Positions 47,701 through 59,400 of a stretch of 64,000 bases of DNA are shown piece by piece. The translations under genes and the position numbers were made by a program. The DNA is from Kudoa neothunni (lineage: Eukaryota; Cnidaria). The DNA is taken from contig OZ199838.1 in assembly GCA_964304625.1 (NCBI GenBank), forward strand, positions 4,526,001 through 4,590,000, written 5' to 3'. Under the pieces are notes generated by a model. The model was not told the origin of the DNA. It saw nothing but the letters and a program-made list of their open reading frames with translations, and made no database searches. Every line of letters begins with the position of its first letter. Positions within the stretch are counted from its first letter, which is position 1.

Positions 47701-48038
47701 TTGATTTACATATCAAAGCTTACTCTATTCGCAACCCAATTACATGATATTATCAACTAAAACTTCTCTTCTGTAATTAAAAGGAACTTATTTTATTTCA
47801 AAAAAAGTTAATATTATCTCAATTAAATGTTTAAATGCGCCTTGGAACCTTATATAGTCGCATTAAGGATGGAAAATACCAAAATCTACGCTCATAGGTA
47901 TAATATTAATATTCAATATTTTTTATCATAAGTTTCAAATCTTGTATGAAAAAATGTACTAATTAATACTAGAAATTTACTAATGTAAAATATCTAATGA
48001 TTGCCGAGAAATTCATTAGCGTGTCAATAGCCACTGCC
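44720..48038 (+). mobile_element. Near-complete Mutator-like element (MULE) with 9-bp duplication
   Basis: Terminal inverted repeats of about 34 bp begin GGCAGTGGCTATTGACACGC at 44720 and end with its complement at 48038, with almost no differences. A perfect 9-bp direct repeat TTAAAAATA (44711-44719 and 48039-48047) is the hallmark duplication of Mutator transposition. The 3.3-kb body carries a MULE transposase in several exons. Clean ends and a nearly whole frame point to a recent insertion. Confidence 0.93.
45281..47634 (+). CDS. MULE transposase (FAR1-like, DDE, SWIM zinc finger), lightly damaged
   Basis: Exon 1 (45281-46008) encodes an N-terminal zinc-binding region (KGNCPVRVSL, LDHNHER) and the start of the catalytic domain (LLLVDATYKLLDS). 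Exon 2 starts at 46079 in matching phase: PLYLTVSEDSMGLSHV, IVTDKDLKLRKAL, LCKFHVIQTFQR, GNLTNNRLACLNSKLK, then the SWIM motif CTCPFYRSYQLPCQHIFAL. A stop follows at 46857-46859. Readable continuations lie in other frames (LFEPQLCHLRWRKDHISKF; KTANVYTDKLATIAAEYCG). The last exon ends near 47634 with KVKEVGRPRGYG. The catalytic half is intact; one stop and about two frame steps affect the C-terminal half unless unrecognised introns explain them. The enzyme moves the element by recognising its terminal repeats. Confidence 0.85.
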
Positions 48039-49682
48039 TTAAAAATATATTACTCAAAGTTGTGGTTCGTTTTCCATGGCCACAAAAAATTTCTACCTAG
48101 AACAATTGGACACATTTTTAGAGCTTAAAAAGAGTTTACTGTCAAGCATTTGTTTGAATCCACTAATTCATAAGAAAATAGAAATACTTGATATGGGAAT
48201 TTTCGTTTCATTCATAAAATTTACGAATATCTGTACATGTAAACCGATAATGGCATCATAAATTATTGGATATTTAACCCTCTATTGCAAGGCTTTCCGA
48301 CTGAGGGAAAACTGTTGTTGGGAATCCTAAACCCATACACTGGGTAAAGACAGAATTACTTAGCTAAAAATGCGCTGAACGTAATGCACCACCGGTTCTA
48401 GGAAGTGGCTATTGGCACGGATCATAATATCCAGGTAGGTATAATTAAATACAGGAGATTCTAAAAAATAAACTTTATAGATCAACTATAAATAAGATAT
48501 TCCGGGATTAAAAATGTACACCGCGCACGCGTACTTGCCATATGGGATTAAAAAATTTCGCATCAATAGCAAGTGCCCCGATTTTACGTGCTTGGGATCT
48601 TTTCCCAGAAGTGTATATATATGCAATTCGTGCACAACGAACATAAAATAAGTCTGGCAAACAGCTAAGTCATGTGATGAATCTAACTAAAAATCAATTC
48701 ACGTTTTCAATATAATATTTTTTATTTATACATGTTTAAAAAATTACATGATTCAAATTATAAATAGTCATAAATAAAAAATCCTCTATTCAATATAAAA
48801 TATAAACCGATTAATAAATGCTTTAGAATAAGATTAAATTATTAGAAATGACATCAAATATTTTTATATAAACTTAAAAACAAGCAATAATTCATTTCTT
48901 TTATTCATTTGATTTAAGTTTTTGTTATTCAAATTAAACTTAATTCACATCCAAAAATTATATAAACAACAAAGTTAAACGAAACATCTCGTCACATTTG
49001 TATTCGTTACTTTTATTTTTAAGTTTCATATTAAAACAAAAAACTACATCAACCAACAGGGCTGCCAGTGCTTGGGTTTTTTATGATCGCCTTGGGTTCT
49101 TGGGGGTTTCCTTCATTTGTTGAAACATCTTGGGTTTTTAATGACATGTTCTATTCAGATTATACCATGCAGCAGCGCTTTCTAACTAAAATTGGACTCG
49201 CACCCCATTTGATGACAAAACGAAATTCGTGCGCGCTTGAATAAGATAAGGTGTAACTGACCCAAAATTTCTCGAAAAATATTTTCTATTGTAGTCGTAC
49301 CTTGCATCCTCCCAACCCCATAGTACACACCTCTTAGGGTTAGGGATGAAAGGACCGCTGCTATGCAGGGTTTAAACATTTACGACATTGAACGATGGCA
49401 CATTTGATTATTTAACGCTACACGAATACATCATTACTCGGTAAACATTGTCGCACATTGTTAGAAAATTTAAACGTTATTTCAAACTATATCTTGAATT
49501 ATGAAGTAATTAATTGTGAGTATATCGATCTTTATTAGTCATTAATTTGGATGAGTGTTCGTGTCAAAACATTGCAATAACACGACGATAAATTTAAGTT
49601 TAATATCTGAAGACGTAATTATAGAATGGGGAGAAGGTTAAAGACTTTAATAGATTCGATTCTATTTTTTATTGTACTTTAA

Positions 49683-50992
49683 TCCTCCAAGTATAATTGG
49701 GTCTTTTGGACCCCAGGCGACATTAATTATCAATGATCTACCACATTAACGTGTGAGAAATTTTTGGCGGTCAGTCTATTCTTCTAGAACGTTCTGTGAT
49801 AAAATTCAATTAATTACAAAACTTTTTCATTCCGTAGAAAAAAGTTAATGCAAAAACACCCTCCAAGTAAAATTGAGGTCTTTTGGATCCCAGGATTTTT
49901 TTTCTTCTAATTGTTCAATATATTTATTTAAGTGTTTGGGGAAACTTTGAAAAAGTTATATCGAGTAAATATATTTTTATTGCATGAATATCATATCTAA
50001 ATCTGCATTGCGCAATAATTATTTTCAATGGTGTGTTCAAGTGACCTTGATAATAATTACTGATACCGAGTCTTCAGATTAACTTTCTTCGTTTCATGAT
50101 TATTTATTGTCAGAAAAATTCGATATTGATACAGATATACAACTTAACTCATTAATAGAGGAAAACGGAACGTTATGGTTGATGAATCCGCCGTTGGCAT
50201 CTAGAACTTGTGTTGCAAATATTATGAACGGTCGTCCTGGTGTCTCTCTATTTTTATTACAAAATACAATTGATACTTTCAGAATAATATTTAGTTCTGT
50301 TATGTACGCCATTATTTTAAAATATACCAGTACATGGGTGGAAAAACTTTTGGTGATAGATGGATCGAATTGGATGGGTTCATTAGCTGTTTATTTCTGA
50401 TGGGATACCACAGGGATAATCGAGAATCGGTTAAAGAGATATTTGGGAGAGAAGATGGAAAGATATATCGTGATTTAGTCTCATTACATAAATTTCTCCA
50501 AATAATGCGAGTTTCACATTTTGATGGTATGGAAAGTATTGGAGTAACAAAATAATCCGGAAATTTTTGCCATGTTGGTGAACTACGGCATCTTTAGGTG
50601 GATTTTTTACGCGTCATTTCCGCCCTAATGAACATTTCAAGAGTATCTATGTTACTTGTTTATGCAATAGTATATGCCAGGATTATGATATTTTTGATCA
50701 CTTTAAGCGAAAATTAAATAAAGAATTAATTTTACTAAATGGGCTGAATTTTGAGTTATATTTGTAGAAAATATGCAATCTCAAAAGTAATACATACGCT
50801 GTGATTAAAATATTTCTTTATCATTCACACATGCGCACACAATATTACATGATGTCATTTATGAAACTACTGAATATATAATCTTTCAAATATTTTAAAA
50901 ACTTCTAAAAATACATATTATAATTTTTTCAAATATTTTATGAAACAAAAACGTGGGGTCTTTTGGACCCCAATTATACTTGGAGGGTGTAA
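49683..50992 (+). mobile_element. piggyBac element nested in the hAT
   Basis: TTAA (49679-49682) precedes TCCTCCAAGTATAATTGGG and GTCTTTTGGACCCC. The right end carries the inverted counterpart, GGGGTCTTTTGGACCCC then AATTATACTTGGAGGG, up to about 50986. A second copy of the left terminus lies at 49858-49897 (CACCCTCCAAGTAAAATTG and on). A transposase fragment is on the plus strand. The right-hand TTAA is worn. Confidence 0.8.
50107..50615 (+). pseudogene. piggyBac transposase N-terminal half, broken
   Basis: The frame from 50107 runs through a variable acidic region and then RPGVSLFLLQNTIDTFRIIF. One frame step later (near 50335) it continues FGDRWIELDGFISCLFLMGY, ESVKEIFGREDGKIYRDLVS and LQIMRVSHFDG. 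This is the piggyBac block that precedes the first catalytic Asp (the AFIGLLIL-type helix and the FxxIxRxLHFD motif). The catalytic residues and the C-terminal zinc domain are missing. Confidence 0.72.
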
Positions 50993-53016
50993 ATTTTCAT
51001 GTGACTTATAAGGTTAAACTAATGTTTTTCTTAAACTCCGCTGGCAGCCCTGACAACCAACTTTTATGCGCTCGCGTGTATATTCACATGTTTATTATGC
51101 ACTATTATAATAAAGGACGTGGCTATTTGAATGGTTGAGAATACCTCCTAGAATAGGTGAGATATTAGAAATTCGATTTTTCAATTACACTAGGCTATAT
51201 TTATCCTAAAAAATTTTATAAATATTTGTTAATTATTTTAAATGGAAAATTTGTTTATTAAAACCATATTTAAATCATCTCTCATATATAAAAATCGTTC
51301 TTTTTCTTATTTAGTAACAGCATTAAATATTAATTTATGTTATCCCATGCCGATTAATTCAAATTATCCACCAACTCGTACGTTACAAACTCCAATGAGG
51401 CATGCGTATCAGCTAACTTTTCCACTTAATTTCAATGGCTATAAATAGTAGAAAAAACTGAGGCTGCCAAAATACCTCTCACTTTTTTGAAGAAACTATG
51501 TTTTTAACCTTCGTTTGTCGGCATCTTAGCAATTTCCACATTTATGCTATTTTGCTTAAAACAATTTTATCGATTTCTTAAAATACTAGTTTTATTAAAT
51601 TCAGCGGGCGTAACATTTTTTGAATCAATAATAAATCAACATTTTATCTTAAAAAAAGCTAATTTATTTCTTCTTGATGATTTTTTCGGAACCCAATAGC
51701 AGATACTCTACTCATTTTCCCCCTCCTTATAATTTTTATTTTGGATACTTCCTCCATAATAATATTAGATCAGTAAAGTGCCAGACGAGTATAATCCTGC
51801 TTGAAAGTTTTGTTGTTACTTATAGTATCATATGACTTTAAGTATTCGGCAACCATTATACGTTTTCTTTCAAATCTGATGGATCTCAAGTAACAGAAGT
51901 ACGATAAGAATTCTTGCAGAGTTGAAAATTATTTAACAACGCTTTCGATCTTTCAATTGTCGATTCCAATCTATCATTTGTGTAGTTTTTTAAATAATTT
52001 TCAGCAAAACTTAGCCCACATACTACGATTAGTTTCCATCTTTTATTAAAATAAATATCGGGATTGTAAAATTCGTGCCTATATAATTCATCACATATGG
52101 AAGCAATTTGATCGTTGCTAATATTACAAACCATTTCATCGAAACCGTTCATAATAGGTACTAATTCTCTGAATTTATTCCATATATTCCTTTTTTATTT
52201 TCGCGTTGAAATATTTGACAGAGATAAAACCTACATATCAAAAAAGGAGCAGGTTCAAACATCATCTTAAGGCATTGGTATTTATCTGTTATTATTGTTC
52301 ATATTTTTGTCTTCAGCCAAGGGGAAACATCAACTAATTCATTTAATAACCATTTGATCGAATCTTCAGATTCATCATACGATACATGCACTTGTTAGAG
52401 TCAAGCTAAACGTATCTTTTATAGTCGTTATGAAGAAAGACACGCTAGAAATAAAGATAGACACATCTAGTATATTTCAATTTAAGTGAAGCGTGAGTTA
52501 AATAGTATAGTCCTCAAAAAAGGTATTCGCAGAGATTCACATGTTAAATGCACCGTATACATTCAACGTATCCAAATGGTTTCGAGTAGAAAATTATTTC
52601 GCAGAATAATAAAATCTTTGAATTTTTTGATACAATTTAGATCAAACGAGAATTAACGCTCAATGTAAGACAATTATTAAAATTGTGTGAGCAACGTCTA
52701 ACACGACAATAATCAATTCCATTGCAGACAATCGAACTTAATCCACTATCATATTGTGTATAAGCATTTATCAATGTTATTAAATAAGTAAGATACGATT
52801 TTGGTATATGAGAGATGGTTAAACTATGGTTTTAATTGACAAATTCTCCATTTAAAATTATTAAAAAAACTTATCAAATTTTGTAGGAAACATAAAGCCT
52901 ATTGTAAATGTGAAATCAAATTTTTAACATCTCACATATTCTAGGAGATATTCCCATCCATGCATGTAGTCGATCCTACTTGGGGATTAGATGGATCCAT
53001 GCAAATAGCCACTGCC

Positions 53017-56000
53017 AAAATTAAATGAACCGTTAATTAATAAATTCCCTCGATTTTGTAATTTATTTCATTAGGTCTTAATATTAATTCAATTGGCATA
53101 AGGAAGCAACCCCGGTTAAAACTGCGACTTTCATTTAAAAACCTTACGATTGTATATTTAATTACTAGCGCAAAAACCCCGCTTCGCTTGGGTTTCCTTG
53201 CCCGACCACGCTGACTTTGGCCTGGAATAGACCAAGGTCATTTTATGTTAAAGTCAATTATAATTATTTTATCGTTTTTTTGATGACAAATTCGAACGAA
53301 ATTGACATTAATAACCCGATCATCTTCATTTTCTTCTTTATTGGACTTTATTTTAATTTAGGAATCATGAGTTCTTGTAACTCGTGTGGCTTATTAATCT
53401 CCAATTTAAACAACAAATCTTCGTTTACACCGAGTCCCGCCTACGCATCAACGAATGTTGTAGAACGTGTTAACTTAGTTTAAAGTGTACATTGAGTAAA
53501 GTTAAAGTTTTAGTTGTATTCAAATAGTATAAATTAGAGGTATTTACACATATCACTGAACATTATAGCGAATCACATGATAAAGTAATCTCATTATCAT
53601 CAGCGCTAATCTGTTTACAAAAAGTTTACACTACAAATTCACCACTTTATAAGAATGCACACAACCCTGTTGTATTTTTGTAGTTAGTTTTGGGTTTTTT
53701 AAAGTATACTAAGAATCTCAAATAGTTCAAAAAGTCTCTGTATAAGGAGAAAATTTGTGCATACACACACGGACACTACTACTTTATATAGTAGGAGGAT
53801 AACATAGAATATAATATGATTAAAAAAAGACATCCTATACGCATTTATTAGGCAATTAATAGGGCGTTTAATCAAAAACCAACATTAACTCACATGTACG
53901 CGGACTGCTCGATTTGGTTAACTTTGTTATTCATAAAGAAATTTTTTGGTCACGAATTTTTCATATAATAGATATTGGAGTGTAAATTTTAAGTATTTTG
54001 ATTTTTCCGAATGTTATTTTGGTGTTATTATAATACATAATGACAAATTGTAATAAAAAGAATAAATTAGTCAACGTAAGATGTCTTTATGAACGATTAT
54101 TTAGGGATGAATAAAATTAATAAGATCTTGGAAATTTGGTGACTTAAAACTATCCATAGATAGCTTGATATTAATGTAGTTAACTTTTCATGAATTTATC
54201 TATCTAACTAGTAAACAGTCTCGTTTCGACTTTTATTGAAAAGGGGAAAGAAAAAAGTTAAACCACGTAACTTATTATTAATTCAATTTATTTTATTTAT
54301 ATCCTGTTTCCCGTTTAATCGGCTGCTTTTTTCATGTTCGGCTTATTTTTGTAAGGAAATTAAGGAATATTGTAACGATATTTCCCCGCCTAAAATAAAT
54401 CCATATTATAATTCCTTATTTGAAAGAGGTGCATAAGAAAAAATGGATCGAAAAACGCCGTCCTATACTATATTTAAAAACTTTTTATTTTTAGACTTTT
54501 GTAACAACTGTTCTTGTTAACTATTAACTACATGTTTTTATCTTTTAAATTTCAGTAAGCACACTTAATGTGAATTGAACTTATCTGTAGCTCAAAAGGC
54601 TAATTATTTTTTATAATTTAATGCTCGGATGAATTTTTGTTGGTTTTGAAATGAATAAAGTAACTCAGAATATCAATAAGAAATTGGAAAATATATTTTT
54701 TGATGATAAGTAAATAATACGGCTGGTCGGTCTGCAGAATCGAAAGAATTAGAAATCAATAATGACGTAGCTAACTGTGGGAAAAGTTTAGAGAAAATAT
54801 TTAATTTGCGACTAAGCTACTTACTTTGATGCCGAAAGTGATGTCGATTTTATGTCTCAAGGAAAGATGTGATCATTATCGTATGGTAAAACATCATCAT
54901 TAAGGGGAGATTCTTGCTTGCTCAGTTATCTTCTATCATGGAAGTCATATACAAAACAAAATAAGTGGAATTAATGAACAATCAGAGGCGACTTATCACT
55001 CAAAGAAAATCATTTTGGCTATGAGCACGCAGAAAGATTATATCATTCGAAATCTCGGGTCAGAGAGAAATGTGCAATATCTTAGCACTACTCTGTGAAA
55101 ATGCTGTTGCAAGGTGATCGGAATTATAATTAAATTATAAATAGTAAAATAATGTCGATTAGGGCATTCTGAGTTCTTTAGACAATGTTTAACACCGCAT
55201 ACAAAAGGCCGTTGGTTGTCGTAACATATTTTTAAATTAATCGGGTTTCCTACTTTGTACTAATAAATCAATTTATGCAGCAACTAAACGAATTAATAAA
55301 ACATTACTAAAAAAAGTATAACTAATTTCAGCGATGAGTATAAATATATTTGGTAATTATTCGATTAAACCGGTGGTAGAATTAATATATTTAGTATTAA
55401 ATCCTGATCCGTTTAAATGAGGCTCAGGCAAATGGGTTATTTAGGTTAGATCCAAAAATTCCCTCACTGAATGGACGGTTTCTAAACAGTTAGAGGTAGT
55501 TTGTTGTGAATATAAAATGATGGAATCGATAAGCCTAACAAAGAGTACACTGAGAACATTTGCCAGTAGTAACGTGTAAAAGGCGTATTAAAATCTAGTG
55601 CAGTTGACTAACAACGAATGTAACCCAATAATCTTACTGGTAGCAACGATGAAACACTTTAATACTATATGATTTGTGTTATATCATATACTAAAACATT
55701 TTCTAAAACATTAAATTATTTCATTTGCACCGTACATATAGTTGGAATATTCAAATTTAAACGTTGACATTATTATTGTTATTCTCTGCAATGTTGTCAT
55801 CATAAAAAATAATGATAATAACGAAATTTTTGTTAGTGTTAAACTTGAGCAAAGCAAGTTTCAACCAAACGGTAAATGGACAAATGGGTGCATGGATAAA
55901 TAGATAAGTGGGTGAGTGGATAAGGAAATTAGAAGTGAACAAATTCTCAAACCAACTTGATTGATCAATTGTAACAACGGATAATACGAATTGTGAAATA

Positions 56001-56462
56001 GATTGAGAACGATAGTGCACTAAATTATTAATACCATAAGAATGTGATCGATCATCACAACTTAATGCTCTCAATTAGGCATTAATGGATCGGAACTTGT
56101 GGTTTCACACCTGTGCCAATATGTGGAACCGATAGGAAAATGACGCACGATGAAGGTTGTATTGTTGACTAGTTGGAAGAGATATTACAGTTATTATGGA
56201 TTGCGATTGATTTTACGTTACCACCTAGGTTTAAGACTATTAGTGTATAATAACACCAAGTTAGGAAGCATTCGAGTCGGAATCTATCTAAATCTCTACT
56301 TATCGATATCGTTATTCATATAAGTAGGTTTAAATTCAGGTTTAACTCTGCAAAAATATACATCTGGTGAATACACTTTGAGTGGTAATTCGATAAGACT
56401 CTATCTCAAATAATTTTGAAAGCAGTTGTAATCTGAAGTTGGCACCATTATTTCCTACCTCA
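53017..56462. other. 3.4 kb without a recognised gene, upstream of myosin IX
   Basis: An 88-codon frame at 53217-53483 lacks an ATG start, although an internal ATG lies at 53283. It is hydrophobic in the middle and shows no family resemblance. A GC-richer patch occurs at 53160-53240. A degenerate GGATAAAT/GGGTG simple repeat lies at 55874-55925. The promoter of the myosin gene should be in the last few hundred bases. Confidence 0.4.
55874..55925 (+). repeat. Degenerate GGATAAAT-type simple repeat
   Basis: About five imperfect 8-12-nt units with the pattern TGGAYAAAT/GTGGGTG follow one another. This is ordinary low-complexity sequence. Confidence 0.55.
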
Positions 56463-59400
56463 ATGGAACTATCCACCGGCAATCCAAACTTTAGTAGCGA
56501 TACGGTTCCGAAAACTGCCCACAGCCTGAATGTTGACATTAAGAGTCTTTTTGTGGATAATATAGACATCTCGGCCACGCAAATACATCTACAATGCCCA
56601 ATACCAGTGTTTAGCGGCAATTATGATCGATTTACTACTGTGCTCAAGTTGAAACATGAATATTTCAAATATTTAATATCGAATAATTTGATTGATACAT
56701 CATCAGAAATTGAAAATGACGAATCCACATTAATGAACTGGTTTCTGGACAACTATGTGCTTGTCAATAGCACTCTCAAGGACCGAGAAGTATCCACAAA
56801 ATTAATCGGTAACAGAAAGTTCACTATAAAATCACGAAAGTCTAGCAGCAAACCATTCAAACGTCTCAAACATGATTCTATCGGCATGCAACTTCAGAAA
56901 AACATTAAAAATGGGACCATTCTTGAAGATGATCTCACACTGGATTCGATACCATCGAACGTGTATTGTAATATGGATTTGAATGATGTTCCGAGATTGA
57001 CTGTGTTTGCAGTATCGAAACACCATTATAACATTAACAATAAGCAATCCTCTATCGAAGATGACAAAGTTAGTCCCATTAATGTTCAAATAACTGACCC
57101 CACTAACTTTCATGATATTGCTACACATTTCACTTCAACACTGAACAAGGCCGACCAAGATTGTCATTGGATGTTGGCTGCGGAATCATCCCCAAGAAGT
57201 GATGAGACGTTGACTGATACAAATGTGAATGAATCGGTGATGACACCGCTCAACATCAAATATTCCAAAGTGTCCAGTTCGGATGATTTGCTCAATATTG
57301 ACAATGTTACACCGGATATAATTAAGGAAAAATTGGCGTCTCGTTTTGCCGATTTCAAAATATACACAGATTTTGGACCGATTCTCATTGTTCTCAATCC
57401 ATTTCGATATCTACCAATCTACAATCCGCGTTACATGCAAAAATACAGCAATGATTCACGTCTGTTGGCTCCTCACATTTTTTCAGTGGCTGCCAAAGTG
57501 TACGAGAAAATCCTCACCACCCAGACCAACCAATGTGTCGTGATTAGTGGAATATCGGGAAGTGGTAAAACTGAGAGTGCAAAATTTCTCATTCAAGAGC
57601 TGTTATTTATGGCCAATTCTGAACGTGAAACCTACATCGAATCAATAACTAATGCAGCTCTTCAAATTTTAGAGGTATAGCTAGAAATAGTTTAACGTTG
57701 ATCAATCTTTTCTAATATTCATTATTTGTGGTGTGTGTAGGGATTCGGTAATGCTGTTACCGAAAACAACGACAATGCTAGTAGATTTGGATTGGTCACC
57801 CAATTCAACTATTCCAAATTTGGACAGTTGGAAGAAACTAAATTTAGTCACTATCTTTTGGAAAAATCCAGAATTACCAAACAATCTGTTAACGATCGAA
57901 ATTTTCATGTTTTCTATTACTTAGAAAGTGGGTTGAAAGTGTCTCGAATCGAGAATGAAGATCTATTCGATAAGGATGTTGTTTTCAACTATCTCTCTAA
58001 TGTATTTTTTGTGCTTCTTTGTTGAAATTTTATTTTCTTGTGTTTTAGGAAACGAAGGAACAAAAATATGCTTTGAATATGCACCGAACCTTCAAATTTA
58101 AAGTCTTACATCGATGCTTCCAAACTCTGGGATTAGAAAATGTAGAGCATGAAATCTACAAGATACTATTAGCTATATTATATACTGGAAATATTGAGAT
58201 AAACCAGGAAAGCAACGATTTTAGTGCCAAGTTGGAAAATGATCCCGCCTTAATAAAAGCGGCATCACTCTTGAAGGTTTGTTAGAATGGAGATTTTAGT
58301 TTTTTTGATGTCCATTTTCTAAAGATTAATGTAAATAACCTGATACAGTTTCTATCATTTGAAAATATCACTATCAAAAAAGAACAAATGAGCGTCAAGT
58401 TAACGCCTGAACAAGTAGACATTTCTTTTTTTATATTTAGATTGAATACCAAAACATTTAGTTTATTTATTTTTCATAAATTATCAAATTTTTATATAGG
58501 CTGTATACACTCGAGATGGGCTTGCAAAATCATTGTACGTATTTGTGTTTGATTGGCTCGTTAGAAAAGTAATTCTAACAAATTATTTTAACTATGTTAC
58601 GGAAACTAGCCGTCTGTTGTTTTATGTTATTCCAGCCTTTTTCGTTTAGATTAATGAATTGTTGGCATCGCCATATGTGGCTATTCAAGCCAACGTTAGA
58701 TCCATTTTGCTTCTAGACATATTTGGATTCGAAGACTATAAAATCAACAGTTTTGAACAATTCTGTATCAACTATGCGAACGAAGCAATGCAAAATTACG
58801 TTATGACTTCAATGCTGCAAGCAGAACAGGTAACGTTTGAGGAGTTTATTATATAGCTTTACTTTTGCTAGGATATGTACATAAGTGAAGGTATAGCTGT
58901 GGATGCGGTCGATTATAGTGATAGTTTGAATGTGTTACAAATGATTGCCGGAAAACCTATTAGCATAATTAGTATTATTGTTGAGGAAAGTTTGTAATTT
59001 GGATGGCAGTTGTTTCGTTGGATCATCACTTTGTAGACTTTCGGTGGGATCTGCCGCAAAAATGAGGCAAAAAATTAATGATCAATTCAAATCTCATCCC
59101 AAATACATCCAAACTAACAATCCAATCACATTCGTTATTTCACACTATGCAGGTCCAGTGGTGTACGATCTCACTGTAATTTGTTTATTTACCTATCTGT
59201 TCATCATTCAAATTTGCCTGACTTATGATTTTATGAATATTATACAAATATTATTTAGGAGTTCCGAACAAAAAATCTTGAAAGAAACTACTCCGCTATC
59301 GTTAAACTTATCTGCAGTAGCGAAAATAAAAACATTAAAGAAATAATACGTATACTTTAGTTTGGATAGCTAATATAAACTTTTCTATCAATTTTTAGTG

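Larger units (their letters stand above)
49057..51052. mobile_element. hAT element nested in the MULE
   Basis: Ends CAGGGCTGCCAG (49057) and CTGGCAGCCCTG (to 51052) are perfect 12-bp inverted repeats of hAT type. The flanking 8-mers TCAACCAA (49049-49056) and ACAACCAA (51053-51060) match at seven of eight positions. Apart from the inserted piggyBac, only about 0.7 kb belongs to the hAT itself, with no transposase, so it was non-autonomous. Confidence 0.85.
48401..53016 (-). mobile_element. Second Mutator-like element, interrupted by nested insertions
   Basis: The left end GGAAGTGGCTATTGGCACGG and the complement of the right end, GGCAGTGGCTATTTGCATGG, pair over about 26 bp. Transposase remnants on the minus strand confirm the family: 52394-52300 reads VSYDESEDSIKWLLNELVDV and SPWLK, and 52152-51886 reads ENYLKNYTNDRLESTIERSK. 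Both match conserved blocks of the MULE at 44720. No 9-bp duplication survives. A hAT element (49057-51052), itself carrying a piggyBac, lies inside. It is clearly older than the neighbouring MULE. Confidence 0.7.

Noticed and set aside
58980-59010. A 20-30-nt mini-intron explaining the myosin frame break
   Set aside because: Every GT-AG pair tested leaves the wrong phase, and the lengths are far below the 42-60 nt seen elsewhere in the gene.
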